Source: Oscillospiraceae bacterium (GTDB lineage Bacteria; Bacillota; Clostridia; Oscillospirales; CAG-272). Taken from it: a stretch of 41,246 nt of DNA. The notes below the pieces were generated by a model, which was not told the DNA's origin, ran no database searches, and was given only the letters and a program-made list of their open reading frames with translations. A program made the translations under genes and the position numbers. Positions 40,958-41,246 of the stretch are shown here, piece after piece. Position 1 is the stretch's first letter, and every line of letters starts with the position of its first letter. The stretch spans positions 1 to 41,246 of the forward strand of contig SVRR01000016.1 in assembly GCA_015064745.1 (NCBI GenBank), in the 5' to 3' direction.

Positions 40958-41246
40958 GTTCAAGCCCTCGGTCTATTAGTACCGTTCAGCTGAATGCATT
41001 ACTGCACTTACACACACGGCCTATCAAACTTGTAGTCTACAAGTGACCTTACTTGCTTATAGCAATGGGATATCTCATCTTGAGGTGTACTTCACGCTTA
41101 GATGCCTTCAGCGTTTATTACATCCGCACGCGGCTACCCGGCTATGCTCTTGGTAGAACAACCGATGCACCGGAGGTGCGTCCGACCCGGTCCTCTCGTA
41201 CTAAGGTCAGCTCCTCTCAAATATCCAACGCCCACGACAGATAGGG
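40958..41246 (-). rRNA. 23S ribosomal RNA, 3' part (continues outside window)
   Basis: The minus strand reads as the 3' end of 23S rRNA. It includes the sarcin-ricin loop core AGTACGAGAGGACC (complement of about 41196-41209), the GGGTAGCCGCGTG region, the conserved CTGAAGGCATCTAAG and GGTACTAATAGACCGAGG near the end. The mature 3' end is set at about 40958 by homology and is approximate. A short hairpin (GAACTGCT/AGCAGTTC, 40942-40961) overlaps the end and may be a processing stem. No 5S gene lies between here and the terminator at 40851-40890. Confidence 0.95.

Noticed and set aside
41053..41244. 63-codon plus-strand frame near the window end
   Set aside because: It is the complement of 23S rRNA.

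Overview
The window looks like a chromosomal segment of an anaerobic, probably spore-forming member of the Clostridia (Bacillota). The support is a ferredoxin-linked Rnf complex, a trimeric [FeFe] hydrogenase of the NAD-linked bifurcating type, a minimal two-gene SUF system, a CotF-type coat protein, a MecA-like adaptor, the Firmicutes gene order gdpP-rplI-dnaB-tilS-ftsH, and short intergenic regions with AT-rich sigma-A promoters. No species can be named from the sequence alone.

Layout. 1-3922 (minus) is the N-terminal 1307 codons of a giant secreted, repeat-containing protein; its 3' end lies outside the window. 4193-6851 (minus) holds a CotF-like protein, a MecA-like adaptor, a small membrane protein and release factor 2 (prfB). 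7050-8537 (plus) is a DUF1846 protein, divergent from prfB. 8648-11990 (minus) is sufC, a SufB/D-like protein and a B12-binding radical SAM enzyme. 12129-19143 (minus) is a nine-gene Rnf operon (apbE, NusG_II protein, Gx transporter, rnfC, D, G, E, A, B) followed by one doubtful small ORF. 19396-23568 (plus) is hydC-hydB-hydA, divergent from Rnf. 23719-24744 is a broken glycosidase-like gene that still has a good promoter. 24801-32210 (minus) is gdpP-rplI-dnaB-tilS-ftsH, and 32439-35794 (plus) is recG-rarA. 35917-36472 is a one-base-frameshifted small gene divergent from an Xre regulator, with paired operators between them. 36576-37268 is an orphan OmpR-type response regulator, 37598-39241 is ychF plus a BspA-type leucine-rich-repeat protein, and 39286-40091 encodes two small membrane proteins divergent from a second Xre regulator (40279-40590). 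40604-40850 is an array of about ten different mini-hairpins joined by a conserved linker. The window ends in the 3' part of a 23S rRNA gene (minus strand) with a strong terminator and no 5S gene between them.

How it fits together. Rnf couples ferredoxin oxidation and NAD reduction to ion transport, and HydABC couples H2 to NAD(H) and ferredoxin, so the two divergent operons form an energy island sharing one 250-bp regulatory region. ApbE would attach FMN to RnfG and RnfD. The hyd promoter carries a perfect FNR-type palindrome (TTGAT-N4-ATCAA) over its -35 box, and a Rex-like palindrome lies next to the response-regulator promoter; both suggest redox control but are inferred from motif matches only. 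The most unusual non-coding feature is the hairpin array, where linkers are conserved and stems differ.

Starts were chosen by Shine-Dalgarno quality and family length. Functions are assigned from recognisable motifs in the translated sequence; no database search was possible.
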